Counted from the first letter of the stretch, positions 34,680 to 43,717 are shown. The stretch is DNA of 64,000 nucleotides from Bacillota bacterium (GCA_023392615.1 JAEVYT010000026.1:1-64000), one strand, 5' to 3'. Notes: generated by a model not told the origin, from the sequence alone. Translations and numbers: made by a program.

Positions 34680-35855
34680 ATGAAGCGTATATTTATCATA
34701 GTACTAGATAGTGTCGGAGTTGGAGAGTTACCTGATGCAGATAAATATGGAGATGTGGGAAGTCATACTCTTTATGCTGCTTCCACAAGCAAATATTTTG
34801 ATATGCCAAATATGAAGAGATTAGGTTTGTTTCACATAGAAGGTGTAAAAGAAAAATTTGCTCAGGAGCAAACCGTTTCATCCTTTGAGGGTACAGTTGC
34901 AAGAATGATAGAAGTTTCACAAGGAAAGGATACTACAACCGGTCACTGGGAGATAGCAGGGGTTGTCTCAAAGAACCCTTTCCCGACTTATCCAAACGGA
35001 TTTCCAAAGGACATTATCAAAGCTTTTGAAGAGAAAACCGGGAGAAAAACAATCTGTAACCTTCCGTATTCCGGCACGGATGTAATACGCGATTATGGAA
35101 AGGAACATGTAGAGACAGGTGCGCTTATTGTATATACTTCAGCCGATAGTGTATTTCAAATTGCGGCTCATGAAGAGGTCGTTCCGCTACAGGAGTTATA
35201 TCGATACTGTGAGATCGCAAGAGAGTTATTATCTGGAGAGCATGGAGTGGGACGTGTTATCGCAAGACCTTTTATTGGGGTGAGTCCGGAATACAAACGT
35301 ACTTCCAACCGTCACGATTATTCACTAATCCCTCCGCTTACGATGCTTGATCAGCTTAGTCAAAACGGTTTGGATGTGCTGGGAATTGGAAAGATATATG
35401 ATATCTTTGCTGGAAAAGGGATTACGGACACAGTTCGAACCCATGATAATACGGAAGGGATCGAATTAATCATAGAGCATACCCGTAGAGAATTTGAGGG
35501 GCTGTGTTTTGCAAACCTTGTTGATTTTGATATGATTTACGGACATCGTAATGATGTGGACGGATATGCAAAAGCTTTAACTTACTTTGATGAACAGTTA
35601 CCGAGAATACTGGAAGGTTTGAGAGATGATGATATCTTAATTATTACAGCAGACCATGGGTGTGATCCTTCTACCCCATCCACGGATCACTCCAGAGAAT
35701 ATATACCTTTGGTAATGTATGGGAAACACATAAAAAAAGGTCTTGACTTAGGGACCAGAGGATCGTATGCCGATATCGCTGCAACAGTTTTAGAATATTT
35801 CGGTGTGGAGCAAAAGGTAGCGGGAACATCATTTTTGAAAGATACCTTAATGTGA
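34680..35855 (+). CDS. deoB: Phosphopentomutase
   Basis: 391 residues from the ATG at 34680 with TTGGAGG upstream; the in-frame start five codons earlier overlaps that site. Alkaline-phosphatase-like metal motifs are present: IIVLDSVGVGELPDA, KDTTTGHWEIAG (with the phosphorylated Thr), VDFDMIYGHRND and ITADHGCDPSTPSTDHSRE. It interconverts (deoxy)ribose-1- and -5-phosphate in nucleoside salvage. The glycosylase gene starts 45 bases downstream. Confidence 0.95.
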   Translation: MKRIFIIVLDSVGVGELPDADKYGDVGSHTLYAASTSKYFDMPNMKRLGLFHIEGVKEKFAQEQTVSSFEGTVARMIEVSQGKDTTTGHWEIAGVVSKNPFPTYPNGFPKDIIKAFEEKTGRKTICNLPYSGTDVIRDYGKEHVETGALIVYTSADSVFQIAAHEEVVPLQELYRYCEIARELLSGEHGVGRVIARPFIGVSPEYKRTSNRHDYSLIPPLTMLDQLSQNGLDVLGIGKIYDIFAGKGITDTVRTHDNTEGIELIIEHTRREFEGLCFANLVDFDMIYGHRNDVDGYAKALTYFDEQLPRILEGLRDDDILIITADHGCDPSTPSTDHSREYIPLVMYGKHIKKGLDLGTRGSYADIAATVLEYFGVEQKVAGTSFLKDTLM

Positions 35856-35899
35856 ATTATTGAAAAACATAATTCACATTAATAAAACGGAGTAGTTAT

Positions 35900-36382
35900 A
35901 TGGAACGAATAGTACACCCGATATCACCCATTTATAATAAAGATTCTAGAATATTAATTCTTGGATCGTTTCCTTCTGTGAAGTCTAGAGAAGGAGAGTT
36001 CTTTTATCATCATCCGAGGAATCGATTCTGGAATGTGATAAGTTCGATCTATCTAGAGCAGCCGCCTATAACAATTGACGAAAAGAAGGATTTTTTACTT
36101 CGCAATGGAATAGCAGTATGGGATGTAATCCAAAGCTGTGAGATTGTGGGATCCTCTGATAGTAGTATAAAGAATGTAATTCCCAATGATATAACAACGA
36201 TATTAAATAAAGCCAATATCCAAAGGATTTATACGAATGGGAATGCAGCATATCAATTATATCAGAGATATATTTTGCCGCTCGCCAAGAGAAATTGTAT
36301 TAAGCTTCCATCAACAAGTCCGGCGAATGCTGCAAGCAGCTTGGAGAAATTATTACAGGAGTGGGCATGTATCAGAGACTAA
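35900..36382 (+). CDS. DNA-deoxyinosine glycosylase (uracil-DNA-glycosylase superfamily)
   Basis: 160 residues, a single UDG-fold domain. Motifs: ILILGSFPSVKSREGEFFYHHPRNRFW near the N-terminus and IYTNGNAAYQLY, then KLPSTSPAN. This pattern matches the hypoxanthine-DNA glycosylase branch (related to Mug). It would excise deoxyinosine or deaminated bases in base-excision repair. The gene follows deoB closely, possibly co-transcribed. Confidence 0.82.
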   Translation: MERIVHPISPIYNKDSRILILGSFPSVKSREGEFFYHHPRNRFWNVISSIYLEQPPITIDEKKDFLLRNGIAVWDVIQSCEIVGSSDSSIKNVIPNDITTILNKANIQRIYTNGNAAYQLYQRYILPLAKRNCIKLPSTSPANAASSLEKLLQEWACIRD

Positions 36383-36449
36383 TACTATTCAAGTGAAAAG
36401 AGAGCATCGTTAATGCTTAAGTTTATGGACGTTATCAAGGGAGGAACAT

Positions 36450-36896
36450 ATGAGAATTGTAATACAGCGAGTATTGGAAGCAAAGGTTGATGTAGAAGGA
36501 GAATGTATAGGTTCCATTGGAAAAGGATTTTTGATTCTTCTTGGCGTAGGTAAGGGGGACAACAAGGAGATTGCAGATCGTTATATTGATAAAATTATAA
36601 AAATGCGTATCTTTGCAGATGAAAATGGTAAAACAAATCTATCCTTACAGGATGTGAAGGGTGAAGTATTGGTGGTATCTCAATTTACTCTTTACGCAGA
36701 ATGTAAAAAGGGGAACCGTCCTGATTTTATCAATGCAGCAGGTGCAGCACTTGCTAATGAGCTATATGAATACTTTTTAAAAAAGATAGAAGAACGTTTA
36801 GGCAAAGTGCAATCCGGTAAATTTGGAGCAGACATGAAAGTATCGCTAATCAATGACGGACCCTTTACCATAGTACTGGATGAATCGATAATGTAG
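36450..36896 (+). CDS. dtd: D-aminoacyl-tRNA deacylase
   Basis: 148 residues, the usual length. It has MRIVIQRVLEAKV at the start, the catalytic-Thr motif VSQFTLYA and the C-terminal GPFTIVLDE (NDGPFT). Dtd hydrolyses D-amino acids (and Gly) mischarged on tRNA. RBS GGGAGG. A terminator follows at 36915. Confidence 0.95.
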   Translation: MRIVIQRVLEAKVDVEGECIGSIGKGFLILLGVGKGDNKEIADRYIDKIIKMRIFADENGKTNLSLQDVKGEVLVVSQFTLYAECKKGNRPDFINAAGAALANELYEYFLKKIEERLGKVQSGKFGADMKVSLINDGPFTIVLDESIM

Positions 36897-36914
36897 ATAT
36901 TTGTTGTACTAGGT

Positions 36915-36959
36915 GTGCAGATAAAGATTCCATAGGATGACTTTATCTGCGCTTTTTTT
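36915..36959 (+). terminator. Terminator after dtd
   Basis: GCAGATAAAG (36917-36926) pairs with CTTTATCTGC (36941-36950), followed by a T-run. Confidence 0.88.
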
Positions 36960-37308
36960 GTTTTTAACAATTGCATTCAAATCCCACGAATTATAAAGTA
37001 TGAGATTTTATCTTACACGTGGCTTAGATCAAGAACCGAAGAGAAATATGCTATATCTATTTGTATAAAGAATTATAAATAAGTAGGGTATCGGTATACT
37101 TAGATATCAAAGCAGTGGTTTTATTTGTATAATTACGTATTTAAACTACTATGAATCACAATAATCATGGGACAAGCTTAAATATAAAGGTTCCACATTT
37201 TACAAATTACACATTGATTTCACCTTTATTTCAATTAAACATGAGGGAAACATGTAGATAATTGATATAAACTGACATTATATAAGAAGAAGGGGTGAAA
37301 TTAAATTA
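36960..37308. other. AT-rich intergenic region before the MCP gene
   Basis: No coding frame and no confident promoter or riboswitch was found. Confidence 0.4.
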
Positions 37309-39297
37309 ATGAAGAGCATTAAGACGAAATTGATTGTATCATTTGCCACGCTCATCGTAGCAGTAACCTTGGTAATGGGTATTTTGTTTATAAGAAGTGG
37401 TTATAAATCATTGAATGATGAAGCTGAGAAATCACTGAATATTATGGCAGAGGATGGAGCAAAATTAACGGAAAGCCGTATTGAGGCGTTAATCATTACA
37501 CTGAATATGATTGCAAAGAAAAAAGAGATAGTTGACATGGGGCTAGATGTCAATCCTAGTGAGTTGAAAGAAGAACTTCAAAAAACTGATTTTATTGATT
37601 TGGCATATGTTCTTCCAAATGGTTATGCCAATTATATGAATGGGACAATGAGTCTGGTGAGTGACAGGCCATATATAAAAAACGCGTTAAAGGGAAAAGT
37701 AGGGATATCTGATGTTATATTTAGTCGAATCACCAGAAAACCTGAGATAGAACTTAGTGTTCCGGTAATAAAGGATGGTAAAGTAGTCGGAGCACTGTTG
37801 GCAAGAAAAGAAGCAGACACGTTGGAAGAATTAATTAAAGATAGAGGATATGGTAATAAAGGATATGCATTTATGATAAATGGTGAAGGTAGATACATAG
37901 CATATCCAGATACCAATAAGGTACTAAAGCTATACAACCCAATTAAGGAAGCGCAGAAGAATAAGAAGGATACTTCCCTTTCTATCGCTTTTCAGTCTAT
38001 GCTAAAACAAAAGCAAGGGGTTATCAGTTATACGGAAGGAAAGAAGAAGTATTTTGCTGGATATGCTCCAATTGAAGGAACGGATTGGGTGTTTGCTATA
38101 ACTGCGAATCAAAACGAGGTATTCGAGGCGATTCCAAAGATGATTCAAACAATTATGGTTGTAATGGTAGTTGTATTGGCAGCAAGTATAGTTATTGTTT
38201 ATTTTCTGGATTACAAAATCACAGGACCGTTAATAGGAATTACCCAGGTTTCAAAACAAATTGCTAATCTGGATTTTCAAGTGAAGATATCAAAAAAATA
38301 TTTAAAACAGAAGGATGAAATTGGTACGCTTTCAAGTACCTTTGAGATATTAACCAACAAGCTTAGAGAAATTATTACACAGATATCGGAGGCAGCAGTT
38401 GATGTAACAGCGTCTGCTCAGGAACTATCAGCGACCTCCCAGGAATCAGCCCGGATATCGCTTGAGATATCCAATACTGTGGAAAGTATATCAAACGGTG
38501 CATTAGAACAAGCAAAAAACACGGAAGTTGGAGAACAAAATGCAATAGTACTGGGAACTAGAATTGAGAAAAATCTCAAGCATGTAGTAAACCTAAACGA
38601 AACGACAGAAAAGGTGAATGATCTTGTAAAAAGTGGTTTACTGGACGTTGAACGATTATCGGAGGCTACCAGCAAGAATAAGCTAGCTACGGATGAAATA
38701 TGTGAGGTAATTACACAAACTCGCACGAGCTCGGAGCAAATAAGAGAAGCAAGTAATGTGATTGCCGATATAACGAGACAGACGAATTTACTTGCGCTTA
38801 ATGCCTCGATAGAAGCAGCTAGAGCTGGAGAGGCAGGTAGAGGATTTGCAGTTGTTGCTCAGGAAATACAGAGAATGGCGGATCAATCAAATTCATCTAC
38901 GCAATTCATTGATGATATTATCAATGAACTTCTTCAAAATGTGGAAAACTCATCGCAGAGTATGGCAAAAATAAAAATCACTTCAGAGCATCAACAAGAA
39001 AGTGTTAACCAGACCATTGAAAAATATCAGAATATTGCAGGCGCAATGTTGAGTTCAGAAAAAGCATTAAGGAGATTGAATGAAACTGTGCAGGATATGG
39101 TTCATGCTAAAAATGAGATTGTAGACATGCTTCAGTCCTTAGCAGCGATAGCGGAGCAGAACGCTGCAGGCACTCAACAAGCCGCCTCTTTTGTGGATGA
39201 TCAGGTAACGTCAGCGCAGACATTGTCGGAAACAAGCGCAAAATTATCTTCCTTAGCAACGAATCTTTTATCAGTAATTGATCAAGTAAAGATATAA
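37309..39297 (+). CDS. Methyl-accepting chemotaxis protein with extracellular Cache-type sensor
   Basis: 662 residues. First membrane helix about 7-27, extracellular dCache-like region (about 35-275) with DRPYIKNALKG and GYAFMINGEGRYIAYPD, second helix about 280-302, HAMP (about 303-355), then a long signalling coiled coil. The hairpin tip motif EAARAGEAGRGFAVVAQEIQ is intact. It senses an external ligand and feeds CheA/CheW. No other chemotaxis gene is near except a possible cheX at the window end. RBS AAGGGGTG. Confidence 0.93.
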   Translation: MKSIKTKLIVSFATLIVAVTLVMGILFIRSGYKSLNDEAEKSLNIMAEDGAKLTESRIEALIITLNMIAKKKEIVDMGLDVNPSELKEELQKTDFIDLAYVLPNGYANYMNGTMSLVSDRPYIKNALKGKVGISDVIFSRITRKPEIELSVPVIKDGKVVGALLARKEADTLEELIKDRGYGNKGYAFMINGEGRYIAYPDTNKVLKLYNPIKEAQKNKKDTSLSIAFQSMLKQKQGVISYTEGKKKYFAGYAPIEGTDWVFAITANQNEVFEAIPKMIQTIMVVMVVVLAASIVIVYFLDYKITGPLIGITQVSKQIANLDFQVKISKKYLKQKDEIGTLSSTFEILTNKLREIITQISEAAVDVTASAQELSATSQESARISLEISNTVESISNGALEQAKNTEVGEQNAIVLGTRIEKNLKHVVNLNETTEKVNDLVKSGLLDVERLSEATSKNKLATDEICEVITQTRTSSEQIREASNVIADITRQTNLLALNASIEAARAGEAGRGFAVVAQEIQRMADQSNSSTQFIDDIINELLQNVENSSQSMAKIKITSEHQQESVNQTIEKYQNIAGAMLSSEKALRRLNETVQDMVHAKNEIVDMLQSLAAIAEQNAAGTQQAASFVDDQVTSAQTLSETSAKLSSLATNLLSVIDQVKI

Positions 39298-39436
39298 AAT
39301 TGAGAATAATTCTCTATAAATAAAATAATATTTGAAATAAATGTATAAACTTTCCCATTTTACAAACACTATAATTAGTAAATGTGATAACAATTAACTG
39401 CATACTCAAAATACAATAAATGGAGGAAGATAATAC

Positions 39437-39985
39437 ATGAAAGCAACAGGTATAGTAAGACGAATAGATGACCTTGGTCGAGTGGTTGTTCCGAAAGAGA
39501 TTAGAAGAACCTTAAGAATTCGAGAAGGAGATCCTCTTGAGATCTTCACCGATAGAGAAGGAGAAATCATATTAAAGAAATATTCTCCAATTGGAGAATT
39601 GGGACAATTTGCGAAACAGTATGCGGATTCTTTAAATCAAACAACCGGTTATATTGTTGCAATTACGGATAAGGATCAGTTTATCGCAGTTGCCGGACCA
39701 ACAAAAAAAGATTTGATTTCTAAGGGAATCAGCCATGATTTAGAGGAAGTCATCAATGAAAGAGAAGTGATAGTAGCCTCCAGAGATGATAAGAACTTTG
39801 TTAAAATTATGAATGATGATGATGCGGAGTTTTTATACCAAGTAATTACCCCAATCATTAGTGAAGGTGACGCAATTGGTTCAGTAATAATGTTGACCAA
39901 AGACGCAAAGACTAAATTTGGGGAATTGGAGATAAAGCTTACTAGTACGGCAGCGGCATTTTTAGGTAGACAAATGGAACAGTAA
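39437..39985 (+). CDS. spoVT: Stage V sporulation regulator SpoVT (AbrB-type)
   Basis: 182 residues: N-terminal swapped-hairpin AbrB DNA-binding domain (MKATGIVRRIDDLGRVVVPK) and a C-terminal GAF-like domain (about 55-180). The length distinguishes SpoVT from AbrB. In Bacillus it tunes forespore sigma-G genes. It opens the conserved spoVT-mazG-...-ftsH block. RBS TGGAGG. A hairpin follows at 39995. Confidence 0.93.
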   Translation: MKATGIVRRIDDLGRVVVPKEIRRTLRIREGDPLEIFTDREGEIILKKYSPIGELGQFAKQYADSLNQTTGYIVAITDKDQFIAVAGPTKKDLISKGISHDLEEVINEREVIVASRDDKNFVKIMNDDDAEFLYQVITPIISEGDAIGSVIMLTKDAKTKFGELEIKLTSTAAAFLGRQMEQ

Positions 39986-39994
39986 TAATCATTA

Positions 39995-40035
39995 GAATAG
40001 GATGCTGAATAGTTTTATCACAGCATCCTATTCTT
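39995..40035 (+). terminator. Hairpin after spoVT
   Basis: GAATAGGATGCTG (39995-40007) pairs perfectly with CAGCATCCTATTC (40021-40033); the T-run is weak. Confidence 0.7.
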
Positions 40036-40215
40036 ATATATCAATCCAAGTCAAAAATCATCGATACTCAAATAATCAAAGAAATGAAATGATCATAATT
40101 GTTATATCTTGTAATATTGTAAAGTACTGTTATAATTGGCATAAGAATGCAACACTTATGGAATATTATGTAACAGATGATAAGGACAATAAAGATACGA
40201 AAGAAGGAGCGGATT

Positions 40216-40992
40216 ATGCCAAAGTATGATTTCGATGAATTTATGGATATCATTCGAAAACTCAGGAGTAAGGAGGGGTGCCCTTGGGATAGGGAACAAA
40301 CCCACGAAAGCCTAAAGACCTGTTTGATTGAAGAGTGCTATGAGACCATTGAAGCAATTAATAATAAGGACAACGATAATCTTTGTGAAGAACTTGGAGA
40401 TGTTTTGCTACAAGTTGCATTGCACACTGCGATTGCAGAAGAGAAGAAAGAATTTAATATTGATCAGGTGGTATCTGGTGTAGCACAAAAGATGGTTCGC
40501 AGACATCCTCATGTGTTTGGAGATGTGGTTGTTGATAATTCACAGGGTGTAATCAAAAACTGGGAAGAGATTAAGAAAGAGGAAAAGAAAAACAAGAGTG
40601 TTGCACAGGAAATAATTGACATACCAAAAGCCTTTCCGGCTACCATTCGGGCAGAGAAAGTACAAAAGAAAGCGGCCAAGTCGGGAATGGATTTCGAGGG
40701 GTATGAACAGGCTCTCGAAAAGGTCTATGAAGAACTTGAGGAATTGAAAAAAAGCGTTGATAATGGGGGTAAAAGTATAATAGAAGAGGAATTTGGAGAT
40801 GTGTTGTTTTCTATAGTTAATTTGTCTCGCTTTTTACAATTAAATGCAGAAAATTCCTTGACAAATGCCACTAATAAGTTTATAAATAGATTTGTAGATG
40901 TCTTCGCTCTGGCTGAGAGGAGGGGACATAATCTATGCGAACTATCCCCTATGGAGCAAGATGTTTTATGGAGGGAAGTAAAAAATTCGTAG
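40216..40992 (+). CDS. mazG: Nucleoside triphosphate pyrophosphohydrolase MazG
   Basis: 258 residues from the ATG at 40216 with AAGGAG upstream; an in-frame start 13 codons earlier lacks a site. Two MazG domains are seen: RSKEGCPWDREQTHESLK...EECYE and the EELGDVLLQV motif in the first, EELEELKKS...EEEFGDVLFSIVNL in the second. The usual downstream S1 or TPR appendages of Bacillus YabN are absent. It removes damaged or excess NTPs. HU follows 39 bases later. Confidence 0.94.
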   Translation: MPKYDFDEFMDIIRKLRSKEGCPWDREQTHESLKTCLIEECYETIEAINNKDNDNLCEELGDVLLQVALHTAIAEEKKEFNIDQVVSGVAQKMVRRHPHVFGDVVVDNSQGVIKNWEEIKKEEKKNKSVAQEIIDIPKAFPATIRAEKVQKKAAKSGMDFEGYEQALEKVYEELEELKKSVDNGGKSIIEEEFGDVLFSIVNLSRFLQLNAENSLTNATNKFINRFVDVFALAERRGHNLCELSPMEQDVLWREVKNS

Positions 40993-41031
40993 ATTGAAAT
41001 ATAACAATTACTTTAGAGGAGGAGCAAATCC

Positions 41032-41307
41032 ATGAACAAAGCAGAATTGGTTGCAGCGATTGCAGAGAAGACAGAATTTTCCAAAAAGGATTCAGAGAAA
41101 GCATTAAAAGCTTTTATTGATGTAGTAACAGAAGAATTAACAAAAGGCGAGAAGGTTCAATTAGTTGGTTTCGGTACATTTGAAGTATCCGAAAGACCTG
41201 CTAGAACCGGAAGAAACCCTTTAACAAAGGAAACTATTACAATTGCTGCTTCTAAAGCGCCTAAGTTCAAAGCAGGCAAGGCTTTAAAGGATGTTATCAA
41301 CGCATAG
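41032..41307 (+). CDS. hup: Nucleoid DNA-binding protein HU
   Basis: 91 residues, typical HU. It has MNKAELVAAIAEKTEF, VQLVGFGTFEV and the DNA-contacting arm RPARTGRNPLT. HU dimers bend and compact DNA. AGAGGAGGAGC upstream. It sits between mazG and rqcP as in many clostridia and is followed by a terminator. Confidence 0.96.
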   Translation: MNKAELVAAIAEKTEFSKKDSEKALKAFIDVVTEELTKGEKVQLVGFGTFEVSERPARTGRNPLTKETITIAASKAPKFKAGKALKDVINA

Positions 41308-41324
41308 TTGATTGAAAACAAAAG

Positions 41325-41380
41325 AGGCTGTTTTAAATTCCGATTCCGTTAGGGTAAAGGCTTTTAAAACAGCCTTTTTT
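41325..41380 (+). terminator. Terminator after hup
   Basis: AGGCTGTTTTAAA (41325-41337) pairs with TTTTAAAACAGCCT (41362-41375), followed by T-run. Confidence 0.88.
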
Positions 41381-41418
41381 ATATGATAAGAAAGCAGCCA
41401 ATTATATTGGAGGGAATT

Positions 41419-41658
41419 GTGAGACTAGATAAATTTTTAAAGGTATCCAGAATAATTAAGAGAAGAACGATTGCAAACGAAGCGTGTGATGCAGGTAGAG
41501 TAATGATTAATGGTAAACCCGCCAAGGCATCGGCGAACGTAAAAATCGGTGATGTGATAGAGATTGGATTTGGTACAAAAGCAGTCAAGGTAGAGGTTCT
41601 TGATGTTCAGGAAACGACGAAAAAGGATGATGCAAAAGAACTTTACAAATACCTATAG
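41419..41658 (+). CDS. rqcP: S4-domain RNA-binding protein RqcP (YabO/HslR)
   Basis: 79 residues from a GTG at 41419 with TTGGAGGG upstream. An ATG at 41383 lies immediately after the hup terminator T-run and is rejected. The S4 fold is clear: VRLDKFLKVSRIIKRR, then ACDAGRVMINGKPAKAS and IGDVIEIGFG. RqcP binds 50S-peptidyl-tRNA complexes in ribosome quality control in Bacillus. It belongs to the mazG-yabO-yabP series. Confidence 0.92.
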   Translation: MRLDKFLKVSRIIKRRTIANEACDAGRVMINGKPAKASANVKIGDVIEIGFGTKAVKVEVLDVQETTKKDDAKELYKYL

Positions 41659-41684
41659 TTATCGGGTATCGATTATACGGATAT

Positions 41685-41714
41685 GTCATGAAGTAGCAAG
41701 TCTTCTCATATACT
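41685..41714 (+). promoter_or_regulatory. Possible sigma-E promoter of yabPQ
   Basis: GTCATGAA (41685-41692), 14-base spacer, CATATACT (41707-41714). These match the sigma-E consensus GTCATATT / CATACAAT partly, as expected for mother-cell genes yabP-yabQ. Prediction only. Confidence 0.35.
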
Positions 41715-41783
41715 TAAAAAGGTATATCTTGTTCCATTTTTGGAATAAGATAGCCAAAGGTATAATATGAGGAGGCTTTTTCT

Positions 41784-42077
41784 ATGGAAGAGAAACTACA
41801 GAATAACACTCTTAAAGGGCACAAATTAAATATTAATGCGAGAAAGGCAGCGACGATAACTGGAGTTAATGATGTATTGTCCTTTGATGCAGGAGAAGTA
41901 TTACTTCAGACGGAGCAGGGGGTACTAATGATTCGAGGGAGTGAATTGCATGTAAATCGTTTGACGCTCGAAAAAGGAGAGGTTGATATTGATGGAAGAA
42001 TAGACAGCCTAACCTATTCAGACGGGGCAAACGGAAACAGATCCGGCGAATCTTTATTTGGCAGGCTATTTAAATAG
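41784..42077 (+). CDS. yabP: Sporulation protein YabP
   Basis: 97 residues with the YabP/YqfC core: KLNINARKAATITGVNDVLSFD, EQGVLMIRGSELHVNRLTLEKGEVDIDGRIDSLTY. YabP is a mother-cell sporulation protein needed for cortex in Bacillus. It is followed 9 bases later by yabQ. RBS AGGAGG. Confidence 0.93.
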   Translation: MEEKLQNNTLKGHKLNINARKAATITGVNDVLSFDAGEVLLQTEQGVLMIRGSELHVNRLTLEKGEVDIDGRIDSLTYSDGANGNRSGESLFGRLFK

Positions 42078-42086
42078 GAGGCCTGT

Positions 42087-42767
42087 ATGAATCAAGCAAT
42101 CACAATGGAAGTTCAGTTTTTTTTCATATCCGTGTTATCCGGTGCGCTCTTATTGATGGCTTATGATATTCTTCGCGTTTTTCGAAGACTTATTAAACAT
42201 AGAGAGTTTAGTGTAGCATTGGAAGACCTAGTCTTTTGGGTTGTGGCTGGATTAAGTATCTTTATCATGATGTATAAAGAGAATAATGGCATAATCCGAG
42301 GGTTTTCAATTATGGGAATGGCGATTGGAACCATATTATATCACTTTGCTCTTAGTGAGGCATTTGTGAATATTCTTACCAAATTAATAAAAACACTAAT
42401 CAGCCCATTGGTTTTTCTTATAAAACAGTTTATCAAAACTGGGAAATTAGTCGGAAGAAAGGTCAAGAAAGTAGTATTTCGTATCAATAACCAATTGAAA
42501 AAATGGACACAATCAGTTAGAATAAAGTTATCTGCAAAACATCAAGCGACACTTTTAAAAAAACACAAGAAATTAGAATCAAAGAATCAAAAGAAGAAAC
42601 GAGCAGATGATATAAAGCTTGCAAAAAAGAAGGCAAAAGAGAAGAATCGAAATAAGAAAAATCCGAAGAAGACTCCTGCACAGAAAAAAGACGGGCAGAT
42701 AGATGGGGAAAGAAGAACCGGGCGAACGGTAGAGGTTAAACCGATACCTATTAAAAACAAGAGATAA
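42087..42767 (+). CDS. yabQ: Spore cortex protein YabQ
   Basis: 226 residues. About four membrane helices in the first 130 residues match YabQ (LLMAYDILRVFRRLIKH, FWVVAGLSIFIMMY). The last 90 residues are extremely Lys-rich and cytoplasmic, which is longer than usual and may be a charged tail. YabQ is a mother-cell membrane protein needed for cortex formation. Confidence 0.9.
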   Translation: MNQAITMEVQFFFISVLSGALLLMAYDILRVFRRLIKHREFSVALEDLVFWVVAGLSIFIMMYKENNGIIRGFSIMGMAIGTILYHFALSEAFVNILTKLIKTLISPLVFLIKQFIKTGKLVGRKVKKVVFRINNQLKKWTQSVRIKLSAKHQATLLKKHKKLESKNQKKKRADDIKLAKKKAKEKNRNKKNPKKTPAQKKDGQIDGERRTGRTVEVKPIPIKNKR

Positions 42768-42828
42768 ATGAAATATAGTTGTTTGAGGGTGGACAAGTAG
42801 TTTTGTTATAATTTTAGGAGATGGGTTT

Positions 42829-43119
42829 ATGAAGAGGAGAAGAAAGAAAAGAAGTTCGGGATTAGGAATTGTAGCTTTTGTTGTACTGATCTTTTGTGGA
42901 ATTGTATCCTATAGTAGGGTTGGTCTGGCACAGGAGCAGGTGGAGGCTCAGCGTAATATCACAAGGATTGAGTCGGATATAGCGAAGCAGAATCAACGTG
43001 CCGTTGATATTAAGGAGCAAAAGGAATATCAGAAGACAAGACAATATATAGAAGAAATTGCTAGAGAGAGACTCGGACTGGTATATAAGGATGAGATAAT
43101 TTTTGAGCCAAAGGAATAA
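42829..43119 (+). CDS. divIC: Septum formation initiator DivIC/FtsB-like
   Basis: 96 residues: basic N-terminus (RRRKKRSSG), one membrane helix (about 12-30), then an extracellular coiled coil and a conserved EEIARERLGLVYKDEIIF tail. It forms the DivIB-FtsL-DivIC divisome complex. RBS AGGAGAT. Confidence 0.88.
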   Translation: MKRRRKKRSSGLGIVAFVVLIFCGIVSYSRVGLAQEQVEAQRNITRIESDIAKQNQRAVDIKEQKEYQKTRQYIEEIARERLGLVYKDEIIFEPKE

Positions 43120-43156
43120 ATCCTAGTGTGAATGGATATTCTTTTGAATAAAATGA

Positions 43157-43185
43157 TTGACAACCTATTGGTAAGAAGATATAAT
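43157..43185 (+). promoter_or_regulatory. Consensus promoter of the tRNA gene
   Basis: TTGACA at 43157-43162, 17-base spacer, TATAAT at 43180-43185, starting transcription just before the tRNA. Confidence 0.9.
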
Positions 43186-43200
43186 AGGGTTCGTGACTTT

Positions 43201-43274
43201 GGCGAAGTAGCTCAGTTGGCGAGAGCACGCGGTTCATACCCGCGGTGTCGGCGGTTCAAATCCGTCCTTCGCTA
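43201..43274 (+). tRNA. tRNA-Met (CAT), elongator type
   Basis: 74 bases fold as a tRNA: acceptor GGCGAAG/CTTCGCT (one G-T pair), D-arm GCTC..GAGC, anticodon stem CGCGG/CCGCG with loop TTCATAC (anticodon CAT) and T-arm GGCGG TTCAAAT CCGTC. The initiator signature (three G:C pairs at the base of the anticodon stem and a C1:A72 mismatch) is missing, so elongator Met is preferred; a lysidine-modified Ile2 tRNA remains possible. No CCA is encoded. Confidence 0.9.
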
Positions 43275-43285
43275 TTTAAAATTTA

Positions 43286-43315
43286 GGAAGTTGTGTTTTA
43301 CAACTTCCTTTTTTG
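43286..43315 (+). terminator. Terminator of the tRNA gene
   Basis: GGAAGTTGT (43286-43294) pairs with ACAACTTCC (43300-43308), followed by T-run. Confidence 0.9.
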
Positions 43316-43559
43316 TATGAATTTTTTTGCAATCTTCTACACAATAAAAACAACATTTGTTAAACGCTGTAAAGCTAGAATTAAAGATTGCATTGCTTAG
43401 GAGAAATTCTGTATAAACATTATGATATATCGTTTAAATTGATTCTTATACCATATAGTGCTTGAAAAAGATAGTTAAAACACATTATTTAGTGTATGAA
43501 CCATGAGGAAGTTTATGAATTGTATAATTTATATATGAAAATCTGTATTTTTATTATTT

Positions 43560-43588
43560 AACTTTGAGGGTTCTCAAAGTTATTTTTT
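43560..43588 (+). terminator. Orphan terminator hairpin in the tRNA-spoIIE gap
   Basis: AACTTTGAG (43560-43568) pairs with CTCAAAGTT (43573-43581) around GGTT, then ATTTTTTG. No gene lies between the tRNA terminator and this hairpin, so what it terminates is unclear. Confidence 0.7.
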
Positions 43589-43650
43589 GTTATCGTCTTA
43601 AAATAAATCAACTCCCTTTAATCGTGATATTCGCCATTTCCATGGAGTTA

Positions 43651-43693
43651 TTGTCAAAAACTTTAAGAATCAGCAGGATTTATTTTGACAAAG
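43651..43693 (+). promoter_or_regulatory. Two probable Spo0A boxes of spoIIE
   Basis: TTGTCAAAA on the plus strand at 43651-43659, and CTTTGTCAAAA on the minus strand at 43693-43683, both close to the TTTGTCRAA Spo0A box. The second overlaps the -35 at 43685. Confidence 0.65.
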
Positions 43694-43717
43694 ATTTTAT
43701 CCTGGCATGCCTATAAT
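43685..43717 (+). promoter_or_regulatory. spoIIE promoter with 21-base spacer
   Basis: TTGACA at 43685-43690, exactly 21 bases, then TATAAT at 43712-43717, about 60 bases before the ATG. The spacer is too long for normal sigma-A use, but it matches the known Bacillus spoIIE promoter, which needs Spo0A bound at the -35. Confidence 0.75.

Noticed and set aside
43201..43274. Initiator tRNA-fMet
   Set aside because: No G:C triplet at the anticodon stem base and no C1:A72 mismatch.
43132..43320. Open frame across the tRNA gene
   Set aside because: Its middle is the tRNA itself; the region has a tRNA promoter and terminator.
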